Assembly (NCBI GenBank): GCA_004154925.1
Contig: QJNS01000303.1
Coordinates: forward strand, 19,409-83,408
Direction: 5' to 3'
Length of the DNA stretch: 64,000 bases
Source of the DNA: Monosporascus cannonballus
Lineage: Eukaryota; Ascomycota; Sordariomycetes; Xylariales
Positions 36,761 to 48,580 of this stretch are shown here, one piece after another. The position numbers and the translations under genes were made by a program. How positions within the stretch are numbered: position 1 is the first letter of the stretch; each line of letters opens with the position of its first letter. The notes beneath the pieces were generated by a model that saw nothing but the letters and a program-made list of their open reading frames with translations, was not told the DNA's origin and did no database searches.

Positions 36761-38953
36761 CCTTTTTATTAAAAAAACGAAAAATAATAAGTTTTCGATC
36801 GATTTAAAAAGCTTTTTATTATAATATTTATCCTTACGTATTAAAACCCCGAAAAAAAATAATAAATATAAATTGTTCCGGCTGGGCAGTTAAAAAGTAC
36901 CTATTTTAATTCGATTTATTAAGGCGCTTATTATTAATTACGTACTTTTTAAGAAAATTGTTATCAGCTAAATATAATTACGAAATATATAATAAAAAGT
37001 TATTAATTATTATTAAAACATTAATAAAATAAAAAAGGGAATTTTAAAGGTTAATTAATTTTTTTACGATTTTGATAAATTACGTAAATCTTTAATATTT
37101 TATTAATATTCGCAAATTTATTAAAAAATAAACTTAATAAGCTAGTTTTTTATCCGCTTTTAATTTCGTATTTAAATATTATCTTAATAAATTAATAAAC
37201 CGACCCGATATTATATTTCGTAAGTTATAAAATATATTTTATAATAAAAAAAATATTTAGCTTAAAAGGTAAATAACCCGGTTAATTAAGGGAAAATAAT
37301 TATTTAATAAATTAATACGGATTTAAAAAATCCTAATAACCGTAATTTACCTAAAGCAAAATAATAACGAATAACTGGTTATACCTCTTAGCAAAAAAGT
37401 ATTTTTCGAAAAAAACCTTTAAAAAATATAAAATTGAAAAGTTATTAAAAATAAAACTTTAAATATGGCATACGCCGCCGTAGCCCAAAAGTTACGTAAT
37501 TTTCCCTTAGCTATAAATACGGTAAAAGTTTTTATAACGGAATATTTTTTCGACCTTAAGGGTTTTTTATAATTTAAAAAACGCATTTGGGTTTTTGCTT
37601 AAAAGTCGTTCCGGACGTTATTAATTTAATAGGTATATGATTTTTATATTACCGGCTACCCAGAAAAAAATGTTACGTTAATAATATTAATCCGTAATTA
37701 TTATTAACCGGGATAAATTCGGGATATACGTTACTTTTGCCGTAACTATAACGTATATAACAGGTCGTATATATAAAAAAACGAAAAAAAAATTATTACG
37801 GCCCTTACCTATTCCAGACCGATTTTATTTAAATTTTTCGATAAACTTTATAATTAACCTACCGACAAAACAAAAAAAACCCCCGTTTTTTTATAGTATT
37901 TTATGATCGTTTAGCAAAAACGGTTATCTTAAAGCCGATATCTAATATAAATACGAAAACGTACGTTTAACGCTTTATTACCTATTATTAAAAATATTAT
38001 AGTTTCTCTAAAAAATTAATATCCGATAAAAGAAATAATTAAATAAGTAAATTTTGGATTAATTTATATAACCTAATAAATATATAATAATAACTTAATA
38101 TATCCCTAAATAAATAAAATTACGAAAAAAATTAATTAAAAGATTTTCGCGTATTTTTGATATTTTATAAATTATGCATAATATAACTAAGTTAAGCTTT
38201 TATTAACAGCATAATTAATCTTTAACGGCAGAAATTTTTCGTTGAAAATAAGCTTTTTTTTTAATTTATAGGTACGATATAAAACTTATTAACAAAATAC
38301 TGATAACCTTTTAATTAATTTCCGAAATAAAAAAATTATTAATTTTATTAAAAGGTTACGAAAAAATACTGAATTCGTATAAGTTATTATAACGTTAATT
38401 TATATGTAAATAAAGCAATTAATTAACGTTTTTAAAAAATAGATATTATATTTTGAAATAAAAAATTTAATATAATTATATTTAAAAAACATAATTATTC
38501 CGTAATTATTTAAAACATTATTTGAAATATATATTAAATATAAAGTTATTATAATTACGTTATATAATATCGTAAAATTAAACGTATTATTAAGAATATA
38601 TTTGAAATTCGACGTAAACCTTTTAAAATTAATAATAAAAAATCTATTATTTAATTAAATCCTAAATAATAACTAACCGTTACCGATATTATTAGAAAAA
38701 AAGAAAAAAAATATGTAATAAAACGCATATTAAGGGCCGAAAATAAGTACGTAAACTGCGGTCGCCGAAAAAAACTATTCGTAAAATAGGCAGGCTATGC
38801 CAAACCGGTATAGGAATTATGTAATAATTTCGAAAAGTTATTCGGAAACGAAAACGGGGTCGGCGAAAACGTAAAGGTACGAACAGGAATAAGAAAAAAA
38901 TATATAAGCAAAGCCGCCGCCGCCTCGCCGCAGCCTCGTTATTCCCTAAGGGC

Positions 38954-38967
38954 GAGGAAAGGGGTGA
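38954..38967 (+). other. Polypurine tract before the 3' LTR
   Basis: GAGGAAAGGGGTGA lies directly against the TG of the 3' LTR, the position of the plus-strand primer. The preceding 60 bases are GC-rich and seem to have escaped mutation. Confidence 0.75.
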
Positions 38968-39159
38968 TGTTACAGGCTAAAGCTTATAGGACAGCTCGGG
39001 CTTACGGAACGAGCTCCTTAGCCCGAGTTCACCCATATATGTATATAGGGAGCAGCCACCTTATTAGTGGCTAGCTGTTTTTCCCTTTCCCTCCTTACCT
39101 TAAATATAAACCTTTGTTGGGCCGTGCCTCCGTTCAACCTACGCATTATGCCCGTCACA
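38968..39159 (+). repeat. 3' LTR
   Basis: 192 bp. It differs from the 5' LTR by a 2-bp indel and about 23 substitutions, all transitions by my manual alignment. It retains more C and G than the 5' copy. Confidence 0.92.
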
Positions 39160-39164
39160 AAAGA
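39160..39164. repeat. 5-bp target duplication AAAGA, right
   Basis: Matches 33589-33593. Confidence 0.85.
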
Positions 39165-42100
39165 TTAACTTTATAACTGATATATTTTTACAAACAGAAA
39201 CGTATAATTTCTAATAAACAGCCGGAACGATAATAATATTAATATAGCTTATAAAATAATTAATTTAAAATGGCGAATAAATTTATTTGTTAAATATAAA
39301 AAAAGTTAAAATGTTATTAAAATATTTAATAAATAAAATAATTATAAAATAATTAGTATTTATAAAGCAGAAATTAAAAGTTATTTTATCAGTATTTTTG
39401 GCCTTAATATCGATATCTAAATTATTTACGTTTATAGGTATTTTTTGCGAAAGAAATATAATATTTAAACGTGTGCGAAATTACAGCAGAATATCCGTAA
39501 TATACTTAATAGTATAATTTGTAACTTTGTACCGGTCGATAAGTGAGATTTCGGTTATTAGGTTGGTTTTAACTTTATATAAAGGGATATTCGATAAAAA
39601 TTCGTCATCTGCAAAAAGTTAGCCGTTATTCTAAACAGGTAATAAATATTAAAATTATATTAATATATAAAGTAATTAAAAAATAATTAGTTAGTAATAA
39701 TAATAAATTATATAATATATTATAGTATTACATTTGTTAATTTTATGTAATTTAGGGCCGCTTTATAAAGGTAATAAATATTGTAATTTATTAATGTATA
39801 TATTTTTATTTTTTTAAGCAAAATATCTTTGACGGATAGTTGTATAAAGATATATAATTACATTTTAACTCGGTTTTTTTGACAAAATAAGAATAATACA
39901 TTCTAATAATTGTAATATATTTTAGTAACGTATATTATTCGTATTTTTATTTTTAACGTAAGAAGTTTTATTAATACTATCGTTAATATCGTAATAATCG
40001 AAATTTTCGTTATTCGAATTAATGATATTATTGTTTGTAGCTACTTATTTAGCTTCGACCTATTAAGGATATTTTTTTGAGCGCAATTAATTTTAGTAAT
40101 ATAAAATTAAAATAATTGTGAAATAATATATATTATTAATTTTTTATTTGTTGCGAAACGATTTATGTTTACGATTTTATTTCTGCGAGGTTTGTACCAG
40201 GATTTTATGCCGTTTAATTTATAAATTTGCGTTTAATAATTTGTTTAAGGTTATGTCGAACTTTTTTAATGTTATACTGGGCTAGTAAAAGTTTTGTAAG
40301 GTGCTTACGGGCTTTTTTTGTATAAGGGTTCTAAGATAGTAATTCGTTGTCCTTACGACGTTTCCGTTTTGATACTATAGTTACGAACTGACTGAAAAAA
40401 AATCGAGAAATAATTATTTCATAATTATTTTAAGCGGTATGTAATCGTATATAATAAAAACGAAACTTTGCATAATTTAATATAATTGCATTTAGCTTAT
40501 AAAATTAAAAAAGTAAGTAAAAAGAACGTAGTAAAAAAGTTTGAAATAAATTGAAAAATTTAAAATGGGTACTTAATTTTTTTTAAATATACATAATAAA
40601 GAAAAGTGGAATTATTTTTATTTTCTATATAAATGGCGTATATATTTTTGATTAAAGTATAAAATAGTTGATACATTAAATATTTAGTAAATTAACGAAA
40701 AAATAAAGACAAATATAGAATAATTAGGAAATACATTTAATATATTAAAAATATTACTTATATTATACATTTTTAAAGAAATAACTGAATATATATAATT
40801 AAATATATAAAATAATTAAGATTGTTTCTTAAAATATATAAAAATATTATATTAAAATAATAATAGGCTAAATTAATATATAAATGAAGAATAATATTCT
40901 ATAAATACGAAAATAAAAATCGAAAATAAATTTATGGATTTAAAATTAAAAAAAGTAAATAAATAATATTTTAATAGAAAATCGAAATTATAATTAAATA
41001 AGAAAATATTTATAAATTTAATTTGTATTTAATCGTTTAACATTATTTTATTTATTTTTATTTCGTTTAAAACTTTTTAAATATAATAATTTCGTATTTT
41101 ATTTATACTTTTTTTCGATTTCGTATATTTATACTTACGTTTTTTTCTGCGCCCTTTTTTGCGCTTTCTTTAGTATTCTCCTCCAGGTTTTGTTATTAAA
41201 TTTATTACTGTTCGGCATGCTGAAACGATTTATTTGTTATTTTCCCTTTTTGCTGCGTTTAGCGGTAACGGTAACAGCGGCGGCGGGTGCCTTTCGGACG
41301 GTTTTCCTTTTTCGGTTTTAATACGATACATTATTTTCTGTTTTAAGTTGTACTTACAGCGTAAATATATTAATCCTGGTTATTTAAAAGTATTAATTAT
41401 CGAATAAATTATTTTTATACCTTTTTTTGGCTTATATATTATTATAGTTGGAATATAAATATTTCCATATGAATAAAAATATCGCAAAATATGAATATCT
41501 TTTACTTAAAGCGTTTTCCGCCGATAATAAATTATATAGAAGTTGTTATTTTGAAATACAATAACTAAAAAAATATTTCGCAACTTTTTGTAATACCTTT
41601 AAAGCACTTAATTAAATCCGTATAGACTTTTTGAATTCGTTTGCAAAAATATCGCGGATAATTCGTCGAAACAGTAATCGGCCGATAATTAAATTCGTAT
41701 TTTTTTGGGTATTTTCGGATTTTTCGTAACAGGCTACGTTAATAAAATGAATAAAATAATTATGAAATAATCCGGCGTTATATTTACGTTAAAGTTTAAA
41801 TTTTTTATAACCAGTTTGTTTTAGAAGGTTTCGTCGGACGGGAACTTTTAGTTTTAATTGTATTATATTATCCTAAAACCTTTTAATATTTTTAGTTTTT
41901 AAACCAGCTGATATTTTAAGTTAATTAGGATATATAAAAAACAATAGTTTCCGTTAGGTAAGTTTATAATTAATGAATTGTGGAATCGGAGAGAGGTCGA
42001 TAATATACTTATTAGCATTCTAGTTAATCTGATTTAGTTCGCTTTTCGTATTACTATAAGCGTACAAACGATAACTTAGGTTTGATAATTCCTAAACCAT

Positions 42101-45100
42101 ATTAATACGTTAACGTAACGCTTAAAAAGACGTACAAGAGTTTATTATACTGATTAAAATAAAGGTTATGTGGATAAATTTAGATATATAGAGTGCTGTT
42201 AAAAAATAAAAGAAAGAAATTTTAGTAAATTACGTACAAAATAAGAAATCTTTAAAAATAACGTATAATTAATAATAATACGTATTAATTTATACGTATT
42301 TTCAGTTTTATTTGATTATTTCATTATTATTTTAATCTTTTTTTTACTCGGATTATTTCATTATTCTTTTTAATTTTATATTATAATTAATTTTCTTATT
42401 TTAAACTAATAATTATTATTTAAGGTTTTTTAAAATACCGTATTAATATTAAGAAAAAATTTTAATATCGATTTTCTTAATAAAAAAATACATGAAACCT
42501 AGGAATACCTATTAGATCTTATCTTTAATAACGATAATTACAAAAGTAACGATTTAAAAAACAGTAAAGATAAAGATTTTAAAGTATATAATAATAAATT
42601 TCGTTAATAACCTAGTTAGTAACCTAATTAAAAGCCTAATCGAAATGTTAATTAAGGTTATATTAGAAAATTTAGCGGATAATTTATTTATCGATTTACA
42701 TGATAAAGATACCGCTATAGGATACCGGATATATTTGTATCGTCCCTATCCTTATTAAACGTATAGCGAAAAAATTAGGCGGATTTTTTTGTAATTAATA
42801 AAATCTATTTTCAGTACCGAGACCGATTTAAAGATAAATAAGTAAAATAATTCCGATAATAATTCTGGTTTATAAAATACGTTAACTTAGAAAATAAATA
42901 TTAAGTCAAAAAAGCCTTATTTATATTTAATAAAATTATCTGTTTTTCGTAATATTACGATATATTTATACAGTTTTATAATCGGCATATTGGCAAGCCG
43001 AAATTTAAGTACCGATATTACGGTTATTATTTGGTCCATTTAAAGTTATTTCTAAATAACGGAATAAATTCGAAAAACAAATTACTTAGTTATTAAATTT
43101 TGCAAAAAGAAAATATATTAATCGGAACAGATTATTCGTAATAGCTTATCCGATATAATTATGGTATATAATTATATATAAAATAATTATAAAATAATCG
43201 GTCGAAAGTTTATTAATATATTTTTAAAACTCGATAATCATTAATATATTTGATATTACTATAATTTTTTAAATTAAGTTCTTTGTATTATAACATTTAT
43301 TTATCAAAAGTTTATTAAATTAGCATTTTCGGGCGTTTATATTATAATATATCCCGAATTTCAAGCCATTAAGTATTAAAACATATTTGAATTACGTAAA
43401 CAAATATATCGATATTGTCGTTAAACAAGTAATTAATAACATTTTTACAAAGGCCTATATATTTATAAGTTACGATATATAAATAATACCTTATTTTATA
43501 TTTATATTTTAAGAGATTATTATTTATTAAATTAGACATAAATAACGAAAACGTTATTTTGTGGTCTATATTTAAATATATACAGATAAAAAATTTAAAT
43601 CGAATAGTAACAAATTATTATATCGGTTAAAACATCTTAGGCTGGTTAATCGATTTCGCGTTATTACTGTCGACAATAGGCCTGGCGTTTTCCAGGATTT
43701 TATGCGCAAATAGTTACGTAATAACTTGGGTAACCAGTTCGTATAGTCGAAAAAAATCCGTTATTTTGCTTATACGTTATACGTATTATATAGGGCTTTC
43801 TATAATATCTTTCTTATTTGCGGCATAAAGTCAATTATTAAGTTAAAGAATACGTTAAAGACTACAGCTAAAAAAAAGGTAAACCTTCCCAAATGGGGAA
43901 ATAACTCGAACCATTTACTTAAAAAAACTATAATCGAATTAATAAGTTTTTTAACATAATTATAAAATAATTCCGTAAGTTAATAGTATAATTACGGTCC
44001 TTTATTATCTAAATTTATTTTAATATTAAGCGATAAATCTTTTTTTATAAAATCTAACAGGATATAATTAATAGCAAAATAATGCATAATAAATAAATTT
44101 TTAAATAATTCGTAATATATAGTATTAATAAAATTCACTTACATACTTTTATTACGTATTAAAGAATTTTAGCTTATTTTCGAATGTTTTGTACAGATTT
44201 ACCTTATATTACGTAAGCATAATTACCAATTTCTTCTTAAAGATCGGTATTTTATACGTTATTTTATCGACATTTTCAAATGTTTTATTTAAATAACGAA
44301 TAATTTTAGCGTATTCGGCGAAAATTAATTTAGTTATATAATTAGTAACTATAAAAATATAAATAAATATTTTTAAAAATATTGATATTATATTAAAATA
44401 AAATATTTTAATTTTTAATTTAATAAGTTATTTTTTTTTAAAAAAAAAAGGAAAAAATAACAAATTAAGCGAAACTTTCGACTGCAGATAATATAAATCG
44501 ACCGTTTATATGGTTACGGCTTTTGCGGAAAGGTACGATATTTATGATTGGCAAAATTTATAAGTATACCGGTAGGCTTTTTAAACATAACCGCGAACTA
44601 ATTTATTTGTCGGTATTATTTTACCCTTTATTTTAACGTACGGTTATTACGTTTCGCAATTATTTTAATAACTAGCAACAGTATTTTAATTTAGATTTTT
44701 TTAGATAAAAAAATCTATGAAAAAGTTGTATTATGTCTAAAGCAAACGTATAAAAAGTACTAGCAGAATTACGATAAGAAAAATATATTAATGTTTAACG
44801 TACGGTTTTAAATAGCGAATCGGTTTAACTTTATCAAAAAAATATTATTAAATTCGAATTTTAAAAAACGGGTTTAATTTAACGCCGTATCGACAAATCC
44901 TAGAAAAATAATATTAATCAATATTTTCGTTACGTATGTAAAATTTTTTTTATTTCGTTATACGGATTATTTCCTGATTATTTTATATAGATATAAATAT
45001 TAATTAAGATGTTTTGAGATTTTGGCAAAGGATTAATAACTTTTTACCCGGATTTGCGTATTTTATACGCGATATTTTTTGCATTTAATATTTTTCCGTA

Positions 45101-46955
45101 TTAATAAAACGTATCTGGAATTTCGTACGTTTAAAGTTTATCTTTAACCGTCTTTTTATAAAGCTAAAACAATTTAAGCATTTTCTTATAATATCATTTT
45201 ATATCCGATTTTAATTATTGGCGTTTGAAAATAATATCGCATATAATAAGGACGATATAGAAAATACGCGCGAAAAATACGAAAAATATAAGAAAACGTT
45301 TTTTAAAGTATTCGAAATACTATTTATCGATATATTAAAGTTGTTACCAGTTATGGATTTAATATCCGATAATCCTAAGGGAGCCCTAAATAAGTTAGAT
45401 ATACTCGGCGAAAATAACGAAAAAAAAGGTATAAAAAATCTTTAATCTTAGCTCGATTATTACCGTAAGCGGATTTTAACATATAAATAAGGAAATATCT
45501 GTAAATCCGGATAATGCTGTTACTGTTTAAAAAGGAAGAAAAAAAAGCAATAATAAGTAGAGGTATTATAAAAGCACGTGGAAATAAGTTTGTAAAAAAA
45601 ATTTAACGCCCGGATCTTATTAAATTGTAATTACTTGTATATAATAATTTGGATAACCTATTATTTTAATCTTAATAAACAAGGTCTATTATTATCTAAT
45701 CTGAGCAGTAAGTTACGTAACTTTTATATTTATAATTTCATAAAGCAAGATAAATATATATTTAAGCATTTAAAAATTTAATTTACTTTTTATTTAATAA
45801 TACTTATAAAACACGAAATAATTATAAACTAATTTAAATCAAGTATCAAAGTTATTATTATAACTAAAAAAAATATTAATAAAACCGGTGTTTTTATATT
45901 AATTTCTTTACCTAATTATTTTAACGTAATAACGTTTTATTTATAAATTATTACCGATTTAACATTAACTAATTAACGTTATTAGTTATTTTTAACCGTA
46001 TATTTGATTATATTAGAAATTTTATAAAATAATTTTAAAATAATCTCTTATTATAATATTACCCGTTTTAAGTTAATCCGGTTAATATTAACGACTTTTT
46101 TAATATAAGCGGCAAAAACATTAGCAAATCGCTTATTTTTTATTGGCCCCTTTTTAAAAAAGCTTTATCTAGAAAAAAACCAATTATAATTGTTCGAAAA
46201 AAGCTAAGAGTTTTTACTTATACTAAACCTATAATACGCCGTTTTTCTTAATTAAGTAAAATTATTTTATAATTATTTTAAAACTTTAATATTAACTTTT
46301 CGTAACGTAAATGTTATGCGAATTCGACGTTACCAATTTAACCTATTATTATTATTAATACCTAAAGCATTTTTTTAACGGGTAATTTGCGAAATTACAT
46401 AAATATTTAATATTAATTTACGATTTTAAAAAAACGTTATAAGTACTTTACAGAAAATAATTAAATTAATACCCATTGAACTTTTTTAAAATAAATATTT
46501 TTTATAAAATAATTATAATATAATTTAATTTTTTATAACAAGCAGTTTATACATTATTTATGGAAAACGAATTACCTTACAAAAAAAGATATAGATTTTG
46601 TCAAATAAATTTGCGGTAATTATAATGTATTAAAAGGTCTTTGGATGTAATTATTAAAAGTTTGTTTTCGAAAGCTAAGTATTAAACCGGCTAAAAAATA
46701 AATTCGCGGCAATTAAAAAAGAAAAGATCGACGGAATAACGGTATTTGGGATTTAGCTTAATAACTTGGTTAAAAATACGGTTTAAGTATATTTAATATA
46801 GGCAGGATATAGCGTTGGTTTATTTATAATATCTAAAAGTTTTATATTATTAATAAGTTTCGATTATTAGCTATATATAATTATTTCTTATTATTTCACC
46901 GTATACCTAAAAATTTTGGCTTATTATTTGCATACGATTATTTCAGATTATTTTT
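39165..46955. other. Right arm of the outer element, RIP-degraded, content unresolved
   Basis: 7.8 kb of AT-rich DNA with stops throughout. Islands with more C/G on the minus strand (about 41110-41330, 40200-40400, 43640-43870) suggest old coding exons. One reads MPNSNKFNNKTWRRILKKAQ, another KRKRRKDNELLS. I cannot assign them to a family. No second pair of LTRs or inner TIRs was seen by eye. Confidence 0.5.
45218..45445 (+). pseudogene. Open 75-codon fragment in the RIP island, unrecognised
   Basis: An open frame without stops for 75 codons in very AT-rich DNA. It encodes a charged peptide (DDIENTREKYEKYKKTFFKV, then ILKLLPVMDLISDNPKGALN). It starts at a TTG rather than an ATG, so it is probably an exon piece, perhaps of the element's own protein; upstream at about 44730 MSKANV-KVLAELR-EKYINV reads similarly with stops at Gln-type codons. 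The family is unknown. Confidence 0.35.
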
Positions 46956-46959
46956 TCAC

Positions 46960-47098
46960 TTATAAGTAACCCGTAAGTATTTTCAAATATTTTAAAATAT
47001 CTACGAGTTACCTATGAAAGTTTTCAAAAAAAAAAAAAAACACTCCTATAGGTAACTCGTGGGTATTTTTTTTTTTGCGTGGGTTCCCACGGGTACCC
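46960..47098 (-). repeat. Right subterminal repeat region
   Basis: It mirrors the left end: CTCCTATAGGTAACTCG at 47043-47059 is the inverted 17-mer, CGAGTTACCTATGAAAG at 47004 a direct copy, and GGGTTCCCACGGGTACCC sits just inside the TIR. Runs of A and T (47025-47040, 47069-47080) separate them. Confidence 0.75.
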
Positions 47099-47112
47099 AT
47101 TCCCTCACCCTA
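47099..47112 (-). repeat. Right terminal inverted repeat
   Basis: ATTCCCTCACCCTA, the inverted counterpart of 32420-32433 with one mismatch. Confidence 0.85.
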
Positions 47113-47120
47113 CCGTCATC
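47113..47120. repeat. Right 8-bp target site duplication CCGTCATC
   Basis: Identical to 32412-32419. Confidence 0.88.
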
Positions 47121-47149
47121 ATTATGTAATCAGGACCCCTCCCAGTGTC

Positions 47150-47830
47150 CGCGATGAACTGAGAGCCAGCCTTGGAGGAGTGGCTCGAGGGGTTCATCCG
47201 CTCCGGCTCATCGTCTGCCGCCTGCCCTATCCTGTTTGTAAGGAACTCGATGGACGTTCGTGTTTGTTCCGATCCTTGCGCCCTTTGACTACGAGAAGGA
47301 GATCCGGATGGAGACCTACGCTTCTGGTTATTATGCGTCCGCCGCGGTGTGAGCCTTGTGCGACTGAACGTCATCACACGATCCCGAGCCAGGGGCCCAC
47401 GGACAGTATAGGCCACTGCACCGTCTGAGACTGCTCCCCAGTCCGAAATAGAGCTCGAACGTCCCGCCAAATCTCCCGAAAGGACTGCCCCCCCTGCTGC
47501 CGCCCCAGATTCAAGAAGTTGTTCGACCAAGGATACATGACCGGCCCAACACCCGGCTCAACACTGCAGACCCTTGAAGAGAAGAAACTGACACCCCTTG
47601 ATCGCCCCGGCAGAGTGCCCGGAGCAGGGCGGTTATCCGTACTACCGAGACCGCGTGTACGTCCCAGAACACGAGTAGCTCCAAGCGGAGCTGGCGCCCA
47701 TGTACCACGAAAACCCGATTGCCGGGCATCTGAAGAGAGCGAGGTTACGAGACTCTCTCCCGCCGGCACTGCTGGCCAGGGATGTTATTCTATCTTAACC
47801 GATGGGTTGGGAACTGCCACCGTCACGCTG
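47150..47830 (+). pseudogene. Ty3/gypsy pol relic with internal deletions
   Basis: Pieces of gypsy pol lie in order. About 47190-47250 reads EGFIRSGSSSAACPILFVRN, the RT start block. About 47285-47350 reads FDYEKEIRMETYASGYYASA, the RNase H start. About 47620-47780 reads YYRDRVYVPEHE and then APMYHENPIAGHLKRAR, the integrase zinc-binding HH part. The text between RT start and RNase H is missing, and frames shift. Base composition is normal, so this relic escaped the heavy RIP of its neighbour and is a different family from the nested element. Confidence 0.7.
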
Positions 47831-48115
47831 CCTATGCCCGGTCCATCGCCCTAAAGGCTTTGAAACGCGAAAACGGGCCATATAGTCATATGCATATTAA
47901 AGGTTTATTGGCATAGTTAATGGCTGTCCAAACAGGCAGCCTCTGAAATTCTCCGCGGTGATGCTGGCATGACAGTAGCCTCTAATGCTTCTGACGCGCA
48001 TGGAGGTTCATATGAGCCAACATGTTTCTTGTCCATTCTCGACCTCATTACGAAATGGGATCATACGTTTCTTTAGGGATTTCCGCAAGGCATTCCGCAA
48101 AGCATCAGAGAAGAG

Positions 48116-48332
48116 CTAGAGCCTCGCACAAATGATGGCGTGGTCGCCCACCCAGTAGTGGCAGGCGTGCGTATCCGCGACCCAGGCGTTGTACCAGTAG
48201 CCCCTACTTTTGGAATCCAACCTGCAGCTCTCCAGCCTGTAGAAGTAGATGACGGAGCAGTACTCAGGAGCACTAGTATACCTGCGCAGCCCGCAGAAAG
48301 GGGCTCCCTTGTGCACCGTCTCCGTGGGGGTT
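48116..48332 (-). CDS. Candidate C-terminal exon of a small cysteine-rich protein
   Basis: From a possible acceptor (CCTTAG at 48333-48338) the minus strand reads through HKGAPFCGLRRYTSAPEYCS and YFYRLESCRLDS, then YWYNAWVADTHACHYW and IICARL, and stops. The regular Cys and aromatic spacing looks like a secreted cysteine-rich protein, but I found no convincing signal-peptide exon upstream. It may be a relic. No function is assigned. Confidence 0.35.
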
Positions 48333-48580
48333 CTAAGGCCACGGCTACCTCCACTCGCTTGTCACCATGATGCTGCCGCCTTACACCAACGACAGGAGAC
48401 ACAAGGGGCGCAATATCTGCCAGCGTGCGAGTATATCACTTCGTGGTGGTAAAAACGGGCCCTGGATATGGTAGCACCTTGGGTCCATCACATCTCGGAA
48501 TGCAGCGGATACAACCAGCGGAGACGCAAAATCTATTGTCAGCCAAGACCCATACCCCTAAATTTACACCAGCCCCTATT

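Larger units (their letters stand above)
33594..39159 (+). mobile_element. Ty3/gypsy LTR retrotransposon, RIP-inactivated, nested
   Basis: Two direct LTRs of about 190 bp begin TGTTACAGGCT and end (3' copy) GCCCGTCACA. They are flanked by a perfect 5-bp duplication, with a polypurine tract just before the 3' LTR. On the plus strand the pol text is damaged but readable. Near 36121 it shows RFYVNYKKLNKI, the RIP form of the gypsy RFCVDYRKLNKI block. Near 36420 it shows YINNISIYS for the catalytic YxDDI motif. Near 36505-36720 it shows LKLNPDKYEF, ETKYLRFII and KNFIGFVNFYRTFIKNF. These are Ty3/gypsy RT and RNase H connection motifs with D-to-N and P-to-L changes expected of G:C to A:T mutation. 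Stops throughout make it non-functional. Confidence 0.92.
32420..47112. mobile_element. hAT-like DNA transposon, 14.7 kb, RIP-degraded, with nested LTR element
   Basis: Ends are 14-bp inverted repeats, TAGGGCGAGGGAAT on the left and TAGGGTGAGGGAAT read inward from the right, with a single C/T difference. They are flanked by identical 8-bp duplications. TIRs beginning YAGGG and an 8-bp TSD are the hallmark of the hAT superfamily. Both subterminal regions carry repeats of ACCCGTGGG/CCCACGGG and of CGAGTTACCTATAGGAG, as hAT transposase-binding arrays do. The interior is extremely AT-rich and full of stops. I could not recognise a hAT transposase, so the class rests on termini. At 14.7 kb it is much longer than usual hATs; 5.6 kb of the excess is the LTR element and the rest may hold further insertions. 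Confidence 0.8.

Noticed and set aside
32412..47120. Mutator-like (Hop/MULE) assignment of the large element
   Set aside because: The duplication is 8 bp, not 9-11, and the TIRs are 14 bp rather than about 100 bp.
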